Program-made: the position numbers and the translations under genes | The notes under the pieces: model-generated | What the model saw: only the letters and a program-made list of their open reading frames with translations | Databases searched by the model: none | What the model was told of the DNA's origin: nothing | Part shown: positions 1-10,719 of the stretch, one piece after another | How positions within the stretch are numbered: the stretch's first letter is position 1 | How the letters are laid out: each line of letters begins with the position of its first letter | Assembly: GCF_901000735.1 (NCBI RefSeq) | Contig: NC_081543.1 | Location: 17,822,457-17,886,456 of the forward strand | Length of the DNA: 64,000 nucleotides | Origin: Corylus avellana | Lineage: Eukaryota > Streptophyta > Magnoliopsida > Fagales > Betulaceae | Direction: 5' to 3'

Positions 1-161
1 GGCGGTATGACAATTGTATAATCAAAATAAACAACTGAAATTAAAAGCAGTTGATAAGTTGGTAACAAAGAAAACAGATAATCGTTATAGATTATATGAT
101 AAAACCTTTACAGGAGTAAGCGTTAGGACTTACTGAAGTAAGGGACAGAGAAGAAGAAGAA
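1..161. repeat. Left arm of a ~161-bp inverted repeat bounding the caulimovirid-like element
   Basis: This stretch matches the reverse complement of 6291-6452 almost throughout. The outermost bases GGCGGTATGACAATTG are identical, and the match runs inward to the GAAGAAGAAGAA tract. One block near 60-70 differs, and there are a few single changes. The window starts exactly where the arm starts, so sequence further left is unseen. In a circular viral genome this arm would lie between the transcription start and the primer site, so the two arms would form a long leader hairpin. That role is inference; the inverted repeat itself is seen. Confidence 0.9.
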
Positions 162-178
162 CTCCCACCCTCCCTCCT

Positions 179-191
179 TGGTATCAGAGCC
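179..191 (+). promoter_or_regulatory. tRNA-iMet primer binding site
   Basis: TGGTATCAGAGCC is complementary to the 3' end of plant initiator-methionine tRNA. It is the standard minus-strand primer site of caulimovirids and many plant LTR retroelements. It lies about 430 bases before the movement-protein ATG, just inside the left inverted arm, as expected for a pararetrovirus leader. Confidence 0.85.
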
Positions 192-614
192 GTAAGAGTT
201 CCGATCTCTTTGCTGCCTTGATGTACACCCTTCCCTCTTTGTTTCCCCTGAGTATAGTCTTGCTCTTCTCCTCTTTGCTTACCCCCTGTTATCCTTTCTC
301 TGTGTCGAGATTCTAGTTGCTTTACGGTAGTCCACCACCCCGTCAGTACAGTTTCAAGTTACCACCCCGTCACCTCAGTTTACGAACCTGTAAGTCCCGT
401 TGATAGCCTGGAGTTGGCGTGTTAGGGCATTAAGTAGGTGCTGAGGGCTAGGCCAAGGGTCTGCGTAACCTGTATGCTAGGCCAAGGGTATATGTGGATA
501 GTGAGCTCTAGGAAGGACATGCTTAGGAAGTTTAGCCAGTGAGTGAGTACCTAGGATGAGATCCTTTAAGACTTCACCCAGTGTGCGATTTTGAGTTTAG
601 TTTGTGTGTCAAAA
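192..614 (+). other. 5' leader of the caulimovirid-like element
   Basis: This noncoding stretch lies between the primer site and the first ATG. It contains short imperfect direct repeats such as CCACCCCGTCA (near 336 and 362) and GCTAGGCCAAGGGT (near 448 and 477). No ORF of note is present. It probably forms part of the pregenomic RNA leader, by position. Confidence 0.55.
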
Positions 615-1803
615 ATGTGGAGACCTAATTCTTCTGTTAGCTCTAATTCCAGTTTGCCACCGGACGTGGTTAACTATGAAAATATTTTGGTTGATGGTGA
701 TAATGATTTCAGTAAGTGGAACATCCCTAAGCTGGACGCTAAGGATGTCTACAACACTACTTGGTTTCAGTCTTCTTTTAAAATTCAATATTCTGTCAAA
801 ACTGTTGAACAGACCTTTCCGGTTTCGGGTAATAATCAGACTATTACCTTGTTCAACAAGAGATTTGTTAATGATGCTCTTGCTAAAAAATACAGATTTT
901 TGCATATTGGTTCTGTCCAAGTTGCAGTCAAGCCTTTGACTCGACTCGGTATTAATGCTTCTGTTTTGCTTTGCTTGCGTGATGCTCGTTTTCTTGATTT
1001 TACAACCAGCATTATTGGCATGATTCAGTCATCATTGTTTGGTGGTCCTGTCCACTTTGATGTTTTCCCAAATATGTCTTTCTTTAACTGATGTTCATAT
1101 TCTGAAAGCTTTAACGCTGAATATACTCACATCAGGTTATAATATGGAAGAAGGTAGCCATCCTGTTGCTATCATCTATCGTATTTATTATAAATTGATG
1201 AAAACAAATCTTGATCCAAGTGCTGTGATTAAGAATACAGGCGAATCGACTCTGTTGATTCAGAGTTCTACTCAGAATGCTCATATTAAAACTCCAAAAA
1301 TGATTCGGTGGGCTGAGATTGAACTCCCCAACGAATGGCTTTTGGAAGGTGTTGCAAAACCTTCTCGAGTAGTTAACGATGCCTCTAATCTTGATTACAT
1401 CCAACAGTATATGGATGGATCTGTTAAAATCAATTTTGCTGATTTGGGATATTCAAACAGAATTGAACGTCCCCTGTTGATTAACGAACGAAGGAATTCT
1501 TTTGCTGGTTCAACGACCTCAGAAGGACTCCGTCGTAGAGATAAAGATGTCGACGAATCCCTTAACGATTCTCCTCATCTTCATCCCACAGTTAATCCTG
1601 GTTTGAAACTCAAAGGAATTTCTACCGATTCCCAAGTTTCATCTGCTTTTTATTCTACGAAAAATCATCCCTTAACGGATGACGATCGTGGATCTCTCTC
1701 TCCTTCTGCTTCTGATTTTGTTGCTCCTATTCCCTCTAGTTTTCCTCATCAGTGTAATGTTATCACTGCTCATATCAGAGATTTCTTCTCTGTCATTGAT
1801 TGA
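615..1803 (+). pseudogene. Movement protein (30K-type), broken by a frameshift and an in-frame stop
   Basis: The first ATG is at 615. The frame encodes a movement-protein-like N-terminal half and stops at about 1089. Homologous coding continues in the next frame from about 1075 to the TGA at 1801-1803, so a single indel near 1075 splits the gene. The second part holds the rest of the 30K core, then a Ser-rich tail. After the TGA the same frame stays open into the protease/RT ORF, so the movement protein was probably once fused to, or read through into, the polyprotein. Cell-to-cell movement is the family role. Assignment rests on overall resemblance to caulimovirid movement proteins, not on a search. 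Confidence 0.7.
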
Positions 1804-4683
1804 TCTGCTTTAAACAAAGATTTTTCTTCAAAAGAAAATCGTGAGTTGCGGCATGCTTACCGTGCCAAATATTCTCAAAAGGAACGAGATCGTATCAAGG
1901 TCAAATGGGTCGAGACTATGATCGAGTCCCAGGCTCACATTTTGTTTTTTGATTTTCTTCAAAAACATTTTCCGGACGAAAATGATTTGAACGTTGTCAA
2001 AAAGAAGTTTGTCAAAGAGGATAAATCTGTCATCAGATCTTCCCATCCTCCTACTGAAAATACTCTTCTCGATGTCAACAATATGGTTGTTAAGTGTTCC
2101 CCTTTCAAAACTCATGATAAGGATCCTATCACTAACGATAGGAGAATCATCGAGCAAAACAATTTTGATTCCGAATCCCTCCCTAATTTGTCAAAACTTT
2201 CATATCAAAAGACTTCTCAAACAGACCTTGAGAAAATTGACAAATTTCTTGCTGAATTTTCCAAAAATTGTGCTAGTTCTTTTAAACAAGACGTCGGCAC
2301 CAAAAAGATTTCTTTTCCTGTTTCTGATAACTCCTCTCAAGAATCCACTGATTCTAACGTCAGAATTCTTGAACAAAACTTTGGTAAGATTGAAATGGAA
2401 CCTAACTTCCAGAGGATCTTTAACGGATCTTTCAATCCTACTAAAGATTTTGAGTATGCTCTTCTTAATAGAATCAACTATGATTGTATTAGTACTTGTT
2501 CTGTTCTAACCAAGCATGAGGAACAAAGCAATACTAAAACATCTCCTGAAAAAACTTTGGAAAAATTTTCAAAACAAAAATCCAAAGAAGTTACAGTCTC
2601 AGATTTAAAATATGAGATTCGTAACATCAAGAAAGATATGGTCGATTTAAAAAAGAATAAGCATCTCCCTATCTCTGTTTCTGACAAAACCCATTTTGTC
2701 AATTTAATCAACAAAGTAGTTCCTCCCAAATGGCATTCTAACGTGCATATCATTGTTTCTCCTGATTTCACCCTTGATGTCATTGCTTTGATTGATTCTG
2801 GTGCTGATTTGAATTGTATCCAAGAAGGATTAATTCCCAGCAAATATTTTGAAAAATCCACTGAACGATTGCATTCTGCCAGTGGAGAAAAGTTGAATAT
2901 CAAGTATGAATTAAACAATGTTCATGTTTGCCAGAACAATGTTTGTTTTCATATCCCTGCTGTTTTGGTTAAAAATGTGACTGATAAAGTCATTCTTGGT
3001 TTGCCTTTCATTGCCATGCTTTACCCCATAACAATTGATGACACAGGTGTTTCAACTGTTAAAATGGGATTTGAAGTTAAATTTCCTTTTGCTACTAAAT
3101 CTGAAATTGATAACGGTTGTTTAAATTTAGTCTCTGCTAAGCATAAACAACTCAATTTCCTCAAACAAGAATTAAGGTATAAGAAGATTGCTGAACAGCT
3201 CTCGGACGAGCTTTTGCAATCAAAAATTTCTGCTTTCAATACCTTGATTGTTGACTCTGTTTGTTCTGACCTTCCTAATGCTTTTTGGCATAGGAAAAAG
3301 CATATTGTTTCTTTACCTTATGTTAAAGATTTTTCTGAAAACAAAATCCCAACTAAAGCTAGGCCTATTCAAATGAATGCCGAGACTTTAGAATTTTGTC
3401 AAAAAGAAATTGCTGATTTGCTTGCTAAGGGTATTATTCGAAAGAGTAAGTCCCCTTGGTCCTGTGCTGCTTTTTATGTCATGAAAAATGCTGAGTTAGA
3501 ACGAGGTGCTCCCAGGTTAGTCATTAACTACAAGCCCCTCAATGATGTGTTAGAATGGATTAGGTATCCTATCCCTAATAGGAAGGATTTGGTGAGCCGT
3601 CTGAACGACGCTGTTGTCTTCTCTAAGTTTGATTTAAAGTCGGGTTTTTGGCAAGTCCAGATTAAGGATAGTGATAGGTACAAGACGGCCTTTACTACCC
3701 CTTTTGGTCACTATGAGTGGAATGTTATGCCTTTTGGTTTGAAAAATGCCCCGAGTGAGTTCCAGAATATCATGAACGATATCTTCAACCCATTCAGTCA
3801 TTTCACTATTGTTTACATTGATGATGTCCTTGTTTTCTCAAAGTCCATTGATGAACACTGGAAACATTTGAAATCGTTTCTAGAAACTATTCGATATAAC
3901 GGGCTTGTTGTTTCTGCCAAAAAGATGAAACTCTTCCAAGATAAAATCAGATTTCTTGGGTTTGATATTTCTAAAGGTCAAATTCGTCCTATTGACAGGG
4001 CAATTCAATTTGCTGATAAATTCCCTGATGTCATCACTGAGAAATCACAGCTTCAAAGATTTCTTGGTTCTCTGAATTATATTGCTGATTTCTACAAGGA
4101 TTTGCGAAAACATTGTAAACCTTTATTTGAAAGGTTGCAAGACAATCCTCCCCCTTGGACTGATATCCATACCTCTCTTGTCAAAGATATCAAACTCCAT
4201 GTCAAGACTCTCCCATGTCTAGGCATCCCTTCTGATAATTCTTTCAAGATTGTTGATACTGACGCCTCCGATATTGGCTTTGGAGGTATCCTGAAACAGG
4301 TTGTTTCATCAGAATCTAACCCAAAATCTTCTGAACAAATTGTTCGATTCCATTCTGGATCTTGGAATTCTGCGCAGATTAATTATAGTACTATTAAGAA
4401 AGAAATACTTTCTGTTGTCTTGTGCATTACCAAATTTCAGTCTGATTTGCTCAATCAAAAATTTCTTTTGCGAATCGATTGTAAATCTGCCAAGTATATT
4501 TTGAAAAAAGATGTTGAAAACGTTGCATCAAAACAGATTTTTGCCAGATGGCAAGCTATTTTAAGTGTTTTTTATTTTGATATTGAATACATCAAAGGCT
4601 CCAACAATTCAATACCTGATTTTCTTACCCGTGAATTCTTGCAGTGCCACAATGGCCAGCAACAAGGGAAAGGAAAAGGTTAA
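1804..4683 (+). pseudogene. Caulimovirid-like polyprotein: aspartic protease, reverse transcriptase, RNase H
   Basis: The open frame from 1804 runs about 960 codons, with no ATG near its start (the first is at about 1918), consistent with loss of an upstream fused start. The first ~450 codons are Lys/Ser/Asn-rich with a predicted coiled region and no CCHC zinc knuckle. The protease motif LIDSGADLN has its Asp at 2794. The RT has the QMNAETLEF and KFDLKSGFWQ blocks and the catalytic YIDD at 3814-3825. RNase H has the TDAS Asp at 4261 and later acidic residues in LRIDCKSA. The PR-RT-RH order with no integrase is typical of Caulimoviridae. No stop interrupts this part. Genus is not assigned. Confidence 0.85.
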
Positions 4684-5806
4684 CTCTGTTTTAAAACCTT
4701 GTCCCTCCATCCCACTTGATCAGATTCCCCTTGATTTCCTTGGTGAACCTGTAACCCCCTCCAATGAAAATGGGTTGAAGATTTGGTTGTTTTGCTCTAT
4801 CACTTCATGTGTTTTTGGGAAATCCCCACTTATTGTCCAGTCAGATTCTTCTGCCTTTCATGGTTATATTCCTCTTGCTTCAGATTCCCAGACGGAATCC
4901 AGCTCCCAACCTGGTTCTCAGACGGAACCAAGTTCTAATCCCATTGTCTTATCTTTCCCATGGGTTACTCTTCCATTTTCACAATATTTGTTTTCTTCTC
5001 AGGATCTCTCCAGGACTCCGGGACAGTTAGCCTTTAATTATTTCCCTGCTCATTTTCATTGGATTCCTGAGCATCCTCTGAAAGATTTATCATTTTTCAC
5101 TGATATTCTAATCAAAACCAAATCCATCAAATTCAGGAATATTCCCAAGAAAGACAACCCTTTAACGGCTGTTGGGACTATTGCCTATATTGTCAAATTC
5201 ATTTCTGTTGAAGAATGGGGTTCTCACCCATCTCAACTCCTTCCATCTACTAATTCCCCAGTTTGTTTCTCATATTACGACTATGTCAATGCCTGGTTTC
5301 GCTTTATGCTTTACCAGAATCCCGAGTCCAAACATTTCTGGTTCATTACTTTCATTGAAGATTTCAATTGCCTGCTTCCCCCTTGGTTCAAACATTGGTG
5401 GGATTATTTTGGCCTAACAATTGATGTTCTTCCTGATCCTCTTGTTTATGCTTTTCACCTATTCTCTTCTCATGTTGGCTGTAAAGGCTTTATTGCCCAT
5501 TACAACCCTATTTTTTCTCCCATGCTTTATTTTGCCAGAGAATTCAGAATTCCTTGGTTTCTCAAATGGAAATATGCCAGAAATCAAGAAAAAATTGAAA
5601 GACGCTGGTTTCAATGCAAAACTTGGACAATGTCTCCAAAAATTGGTCCCATTGTTAAAAAAGTTGAGCTTATGACTCGCAGATATGATGCCATAGTGCC
5701 ATACTCTGCACCAACTCCTCCTCCTGTCCCCAAATATTGTTCTAAAAAGAAGCAATGGATTCAGACCTATCTTGACTCTATTGGTCCTCTTGATAATAAA
5801 GAATAA
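4652..5806 (+). CDS. ORF3 of the caulimovirid-like element, unknown function
   Basis: This 384-codon ORF starts at ATG 4652 inside the tail of the polyprotein gene, overlapping it by 32 bases in a different frame. The product begins MASNKGKEKVNS. It has a Ser/Gln/Thr-rich stretch at about residues 75-100, an aromatic-rich middle (many Trp, Phe, Tyr) and a basic C-terminal part ending in a Pro-rich then Lys-rich tail. I see no signal peptide, zinc knuckle or known catalytic motif. A homologous, damaged copy with the same overlap lies at 12493-13603. Some endogenous caulimovirids carry a second ORF of unknown function, and this may be such a protein. No function is claimed. Confidence 0.75.
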   Translation: MASNKGKEKVNSVLKPCPSIPLDQIPLDFLGEPVTPSNENGLKIWLFCSITSCVFGKSPLIVQSDSSAFHGYIPLASDSQTESSSQPGSQTEPSSNPIVLSFPWVTLPFSQYLFSSQDLSRTPGQLAFNYFPAHFHWIPEHPLKDLSFFTDILIKTKSIKFRNIPKKDNPLTAVGTIAYIVKFISVEEWGSHPSQLLPSTNSPVCFSYYDYVNAWFRFMLYQNPESKHFWFITFIEDFNCLLPPWFKHWWDYFGLTIDVLPDPLVYAFHLFSSHVGCKGFIAHYNPIFSPMLYFAREFRIPWFLKWKYARNQEKIERRWFQCKTWTMSPKIGPIVKKVELMTRRYDAIVPYSAPTPPPVPKYCSKKKQWIQTYLDSIGPLDNKE

Positions 5807-6197
5807 TTTGGGTTTCCAAGAACTGGCCCCATAACGGCCAGAATTGTCCATCTCAACAAAGCTAGCTCCTAACGGCTGGTTTTCAGAATTTGGTTCTCTT
5901 TAATCTTAGACGGATCACTATTCACCACTATTTGGAGTTACTGTGCAAAATCACTGTTCACTTTTACTGTTCATGTCCGGACGACACGCGCAGGATTACT
6001 GATCAGATGCACTGTTCACCCACTGTTCAAGATTTGTCTGCCGACACTACAGTGCCGACAGCTACTGTTTCAGATTGATACTTTTACTGTTCAGACTGGC
6101 GCCAGACGTGCCTTTACTGTTTACTTTTTACTGTTTGCTTTTGACCGCATGAACGCGGCTCATGATTGTAATTTACTGTTTATGCTTTTGCTCAGCC
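5807..6197 (+). promoter_or_regulatory. Upstream promoter region with repeated ACTGTT motifs
   Basis: The stretch between ORF3 and the TATA box contains about nine copies of ACTGTT, mostly ACTGTTCA or TTACTGTTTA, between 5950 and 6185. It also has AACGGC(C/T) repeats near 5835 and 5873. The second element copy keeps at least five ACTGTT copies (13790-13900). The cluster looks like a transcriptional control region because of its place; no binding factor is identified. Confidence 0.5.
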
Positions 6198-6204
6198 TAT
6201 ATAA
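6198..6204 (+). promoter_or_regulatory. TATA box of the caulimovirid-like element
   Basis: TATATAA lies in the context CAGCCTATATAACGGG. Transcription would start about 25-30 bases downstream, close to 6230, giving a terminally redundant RNA that reads into the right inverted arm. The position relative to ORF3 matches the pregenomic promoter of caulimovirids. Confidence 0.65.
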
Positions 6205-6290
6205 CGGGCTCCCCTCCCCCATTGTAAGGCAGAGGTTATTTGAGAGGTTCCTTGAGACACTCTATCCTCCAGCCCTTCCCCTTCAGATTC

Positions 6291-6452
6291 TTCTTCTTCT
6301 TCTCTATCCATTACTTCAGTAAGTCCTAACGCTTACTCCTGTAAAGGTTTTTATCATATAATCTATAACGATTATCTGTTTTCTGAGTTTAAGTTTTATC
6401 AACTGCTTTTAAATTCAGTTGTTTATTTTGATTATACAATTGTCATACCGCC
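6291..6452. repeat. Right arm of the inverted repeat bounding the caulimovirid-like element
   Basis: This is the reverse complement of 1-161, ending in CAATTGTCATACCGCC. It sits directly downstream of the predicted transcription start. In the circular form it would be joined, through whatever loop sequence exists, to the left arm just before the primer site. Confidence 0.9.
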
Positions 6453-7336
6453 ATCTTGGTCGGTTCTACTGCTTTGATTTACATTTGTTTATTTCCTGCA
6501 TCTATTATCACCTCCCCTCATCCCCTGCATCTTTATGCATACTGCGCTTCCACCCCCTCCCCCTTTTTGGTATCAGCCCTCCCCCTTTTTGGTATCAGCC
6601 CTCCCCCTTCAGATTCGTTATATATATAATTCACTCATTAAATTTTAAATTACAATAATGTCTGAGGGTGTCTCAATCTAGTCCTAGTAAATTCTTGACT
6701 AGGTCCTAGTTAGGTCCCAATCGAGTCTCGACAGAGACCCAATAGGGTCATGAAGAGTCCCGATCGGGTAGTGGCAAGGTCCTGACGATGTCTCAGCTAA
6801 CTCTGGGCGATGGCCAAACCGGTTCTCAGCATGTTTTGATTGGAACTCACGAAGGGAGGAAATAAGAAGAAAGACCCTTAGCTAGTCACCCTCTAAAAGA
6901 CTAAAATTTTATTGATCTCCAAAATTGAATTGGAAAATAATACCTACCATATGCCTTTATATAAATTGAGTTTTAGTAATTTCAAGCAAAATACTTGGAG
7001 AAAAAGAAAGAAATAAAAATACAAAAGTATCTCTAAACTTAGAGACAAAGCAAAATTCTTGTAAACAAAGAAAAAAAATTATTCTATTAATAATCTTCAA
7101 ATATTATGTCTGATTCTTTATATTACTGTGTTGATCGTATTCCAAAAATAATCTTCAAATATTTTGACTGATACTTGCTATTTTTGTTCTGATTTTTTGT
7201 CAAGATATTTAAATTCCATTGATTTAGTATCTGATAACTCAACTATTGATTTTCATTCACCAATGTCTCTCGAATTGAATAGAACTCTCAACTTTAAATT
7301 CAAGTCATCACTATTAGCATCAACAAAATAGGGAAT
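6453..7336. other. Intergenic; 22-bp tandem repeat with partial primer-site sequence
   Basis: No gene is seen here. At 6555-6610 a 22-base unit (CCCTCCCCC, a T run, GGTATCAG) occurs twice plus a partial third time. It resembles the C-rich tract and primer site at 163-190, so it may be a rearranged piece of the viral leader. 6660-6840 is a GC-richer stretch of degenerate GGTCC/AGTC words. The rest is AT-rich. Confidence 0.5.
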
Positions 7337-7569
7337 TGTCAATTGAACTGAATACCTCTCAATGTGAGGGTTGCTTGTATTATATAGGAATTGTATAGTT
7401 AATCACAAGCTATATCTCAGCGATTACAGCAATCTAGGAGAACAAATAAGGTAACTAAAATCCACCTATTAATTGCAAGATACAATAGCTATAATACAAA
7501 AACATGCCATAACTAGAGAGACTAATTATGGCTAAATATATGTGATATATATGCCGTATCTGACTGACA
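7337..7569 (-). mobile_element. 3' LTR of the Ty1/copia element
   Basis: On the minus strand the LTR starts TGTCAGTCAG at 7569, right after the polypurine tract GAGGGGGGA, and ends at 7337 with TTGACA. The terminal TGTCA/TGACA pair supports the boundaries. The 5' LTR would lie beyond the gap at 11786 and is not seen. Confidence 0.6.
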
Positions 7570-7576
7570 TCCCCCC

Positions 7577-8985
7577 TCAAATTGATGATGGTCGATCAAG
7601 AAGCATCAATTTGCCCACAAGGAACTGATGACGCTGTCGTGTCATGGCCTTCGTGAAAACGTTAGCTATCTGAAGATTAGTGGGAACATGAGGAAGAGAG
7701 ATAACACGAGTGTCAAAGGCTTCTCGAATAGAATAACAGTCTACCTCAATATGCTTCGTACGTTCATGGTAAACAGGATTAGCAGCTATTTGAATGGCAT
7801 TATTATTATCAGCATGAAGGGAAGTTGAATCAGATTGAGAAAAACCAAGCTCAGCCAGAAGCCCACGAAGCCAGACAATCTCAGAACAAGTAGCAGACAT
7901 TGCCCGGTATTTGGATTCAATAGATGATTTAGAAACGCGAGCTTGTTTCTTACTCTTCCAAGAAATCAAAGAATCACCAAGAAACATACATCAACCTGTG
8001 ACAGCCTGCCAAGTATCAGGACATCCAGCCCAATCTGTATCACTATAAGCAACAAAGCGAAGAGGAGAGCCAGTTGGAAAGAACAACCCACGGCCAGGTG
8101 ACCCCCGAAGATATCGAATGATACGGCGAACAGCAGCTAAATGAAGATGGCGTGGAGTTTGCATACACTGGCTAACCTGCTCGACAGCAAAGGAAATATC
8201 AGGCCGAGTAATAGTCAAATAGTTCAAGCTGCCTACCAACTGTCAGAACACAGTACGATCAGAAAGAAGATCACCCTCCTCACTTCGACATTTCACATTA
8301 ACCTCCATAGGAGTATTCACCGAAGAAGAATCCTAAAGACTAGACAGGCTAATCAAGTCCTGGGTATATTTGTGTTGATTCAAGAATATACATGAAGAAT
8401 CAGTGTGCACCTCTAACCCCAAAAAATATGTAAGAAGACCAAGGTCTTTCATATGAAAAGAAGCCTAAAGATTCTGCTTGAGATGAGCAATCAAACTGGA
8501 GTCAGTGCCAATAATGACAATATCATCCACATACACAAGTAAAAGAATGAGACTAGTCGGAGTCTTGCAAAGGAACAAAGAGGAGTCATATTTGCTTTAA
8601 ACAAAGGAGAAGCGAAGCAGAGTAGACCTGAATTTTTCAAACCATGCCCGGGGAGCCTGTTTTAAGCCATAGAGAGATCGCTTTAACTTACACACAGCGG
8701 TAGATGGAGAAGAAAACAAACTCGGAGGAGGAGTCATGTAAATATCCTCTTTGAGATCACCATGAAGAAAAACATTTTTTACGTCCATCTGGTGAAGTGG
8801 CCATCCTTGAGAGGTGGCAATAAAAATAACTGTATGCACTGTGGTCATCTTTGCCACTGGAGCAAATGTCTCCTCATAGTCCACCCCATATTCTTGCATG
8901 TTCCCAAGAGTAACTAATCGTGCCTTATACCGATCCAGAGTCCCATCAGAGTGAAGCTTAATCGAGTAAACCTATTTACAACCCA
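7577..8985 (-). pseudogene. Ty1/copia reverse transcriptase and RNase H, broken
   Basis: The coding reads from about 8985 leftwards in several frames. The RT N-terminal part at 8899-8597 has DYEETFAPVAK, QMDVKNVFLHGDL and YGLKQAPRAWF. The catalytic YVDD is at 8533-8522. The later RT/connection part is at 8239-7991. The RNase H segment at 7987-7577 has SSIESKYRAM and the usual C-terminal TKHIEVD and FTKAM motifs. Frameshifts near 8595 and 8260 and a stop at 7988 inactivate it. The order and motifs are those of plant Copia elements. Confidence 0.85.
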
Positions 8986-9083
8986 TGACTTTAACATTAG
9001 AGGGGCAAGAAACCACGTCCCATGTATGATTGTCTAGGAGAGCCCGAAGTTCCTCATCCATCCATTTCTGCCAACATTCATAT

Positions 9084-10273
9084 TTAACAGCCTTGGAAAA
9101 AGCATGTAGGGATGGAAATAGAAGACAAAGTAGCATTAAAAGAAGTGTGGGAAAAACCATACCGATCAGAAAGACGTGATACTCGGGCAGATTGTCGAGG
9201 ACTAGACTCAGGAACTGTCTCAAATGGCGGGTCAATTTGAGGAGAAGTTGTCGGAATAGTTTCAAATGAAGGGTCAATCTCGGGAAGGGGCAAAGTCGGT
9301 AGACATTGAGTATACACAATTCCAGGTTTGAACCATTCAGGCAGAGGAGGCAATTCATCAAAACAAGGTAGAATACTAATCTCAGGCAATGATGCAACAT
9401 GTGTAGAAAAGAAACATTGATTCTCAAAGAAAACAACATTACCATATATACAAAATTTGTTAGAACAAGGATCATAGCAAACATAACCTTTGTGAGAAAT
9501 ACTATAACCCATAAAGGCACATTTAACAGACTGAGCAGAAAGGTTGTGACGTTCATGAGGAGGTAAACGAACAAAACAAACACATCCAAAAGTATGCAGA
9601 TTAAGATAGCTAGGATGCTAATGCTACAAACAATAATAAGGAGAATCAAAATTCAAGATTTGAGAGGAAAGTCTATTAATTAAGTAAATTGCAGTAGATA
9701 ATGCCTCAACCCAGAATTTAGAAGGAACAGAGGACTCAAGCAATAAGGTGCGAACAATGTCCAAGAGATGTCGGTTCTTTCGTTCTGCCACCCCATTTTA
9801 CTGAGTATAAGAACAAGAGCATTGAGAGACAATTCCTTTGTGGTGTAAGAAATCATGAACTCGTGGGACATGTATTCTCCACCAGAATCAGACCTCAAAA
9901 TCTTAATACCTGTAGAAAATTGGTTCTCAATATATGCTACAAAGGTCTGAAAAACAGACAGGACCTCAGATTTGGCCTGAAGAAAATAGACCCAAGTATA
10001 CCAACTGAAATCATCTATGAATGTCACAAAATATTTATATCAAGCATGAAAAATTATAGGAGAAATGCCCCATACATCACTATGCACAATATCAAAGCAT
10101 TTTGAGGCACGACTACCATGAGAAGAAAATGAAAGAGTCTTACTCTTACCAAGTTTGCATACAGAACAGTCAAATGACAAATTTTTAGAAACTCGTTCTT
10201 TACTGCCTAACAAACCAGAATTTAACATATGCGATAGAATAACAAAGTTTGGATGACCAAAAGTTTGTGCCAT
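9084..10273 (-). pseudogene. Ty1/copia integrase, broken
   Basis: The GAG-pre-integrase/zinc-binding part at 10273-10040 has FDCSVCKLGKSK and FDIVHSDVWG. The core at 10027-9680 has FIDDFSWYTWVYFL and RSDSGGEY. The C-terminal part at 9512-9084 has GYSISHKGYVCYDP. Several frameshifts and stops separate these blocks, so no functional integrase can be made. Confidence 0.8.
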
Positions 10274-10521
10274 ACTTCGTTCGAAGTGTTAACTGTCCTA
10301 CAAGCCAAAGATAAACAACTAGGAATTGAAAAGTGCAGTGGAAATAGTCTGCCAACTTTAGGCCCCTTCGCGAGTGTCTTCCCGAACACCTGATTCTGCA
10401 CAAGACAACCATCACGAAAAAAATGGACATCACAGTTTTTTCCAACTAACTGACCAACTGAAATAAGACTATTAGAAAGTCCAGGAGATACATAAACATC
10501 TCTGAATGAATGATTAATATC

Positions 10522-10716
10522 TCATACTTCATTAATAGCTAAATGACTCTTATTAGCTACTTGAATATGGGATGAACCATGATATGGACGAACAATGCAA
10601 AGGGTATCAGACGATCTGGTCATGTGATTGGATGCAACAGAATCAATAAGCCAAGACTTATATGAAATAGTACCATTACCTTGGAGTCCTAAGGCGGAAA
10701 AGGCTAACATAATCAT
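10522..10716 (-). pseudogene. Ty1/copia aspartic protease, active-site residue changed
   Basis: The segment carries WLIDSVASNHMT, where copia proteases have DSGAS, so the glycine after Asp-Ser is valine here. The rest of the local context fits the family. The change is expected to damage activity and agrees with the general decay of this element. Confidence 0.75.
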
Positions 10717-10719
10717 CTG

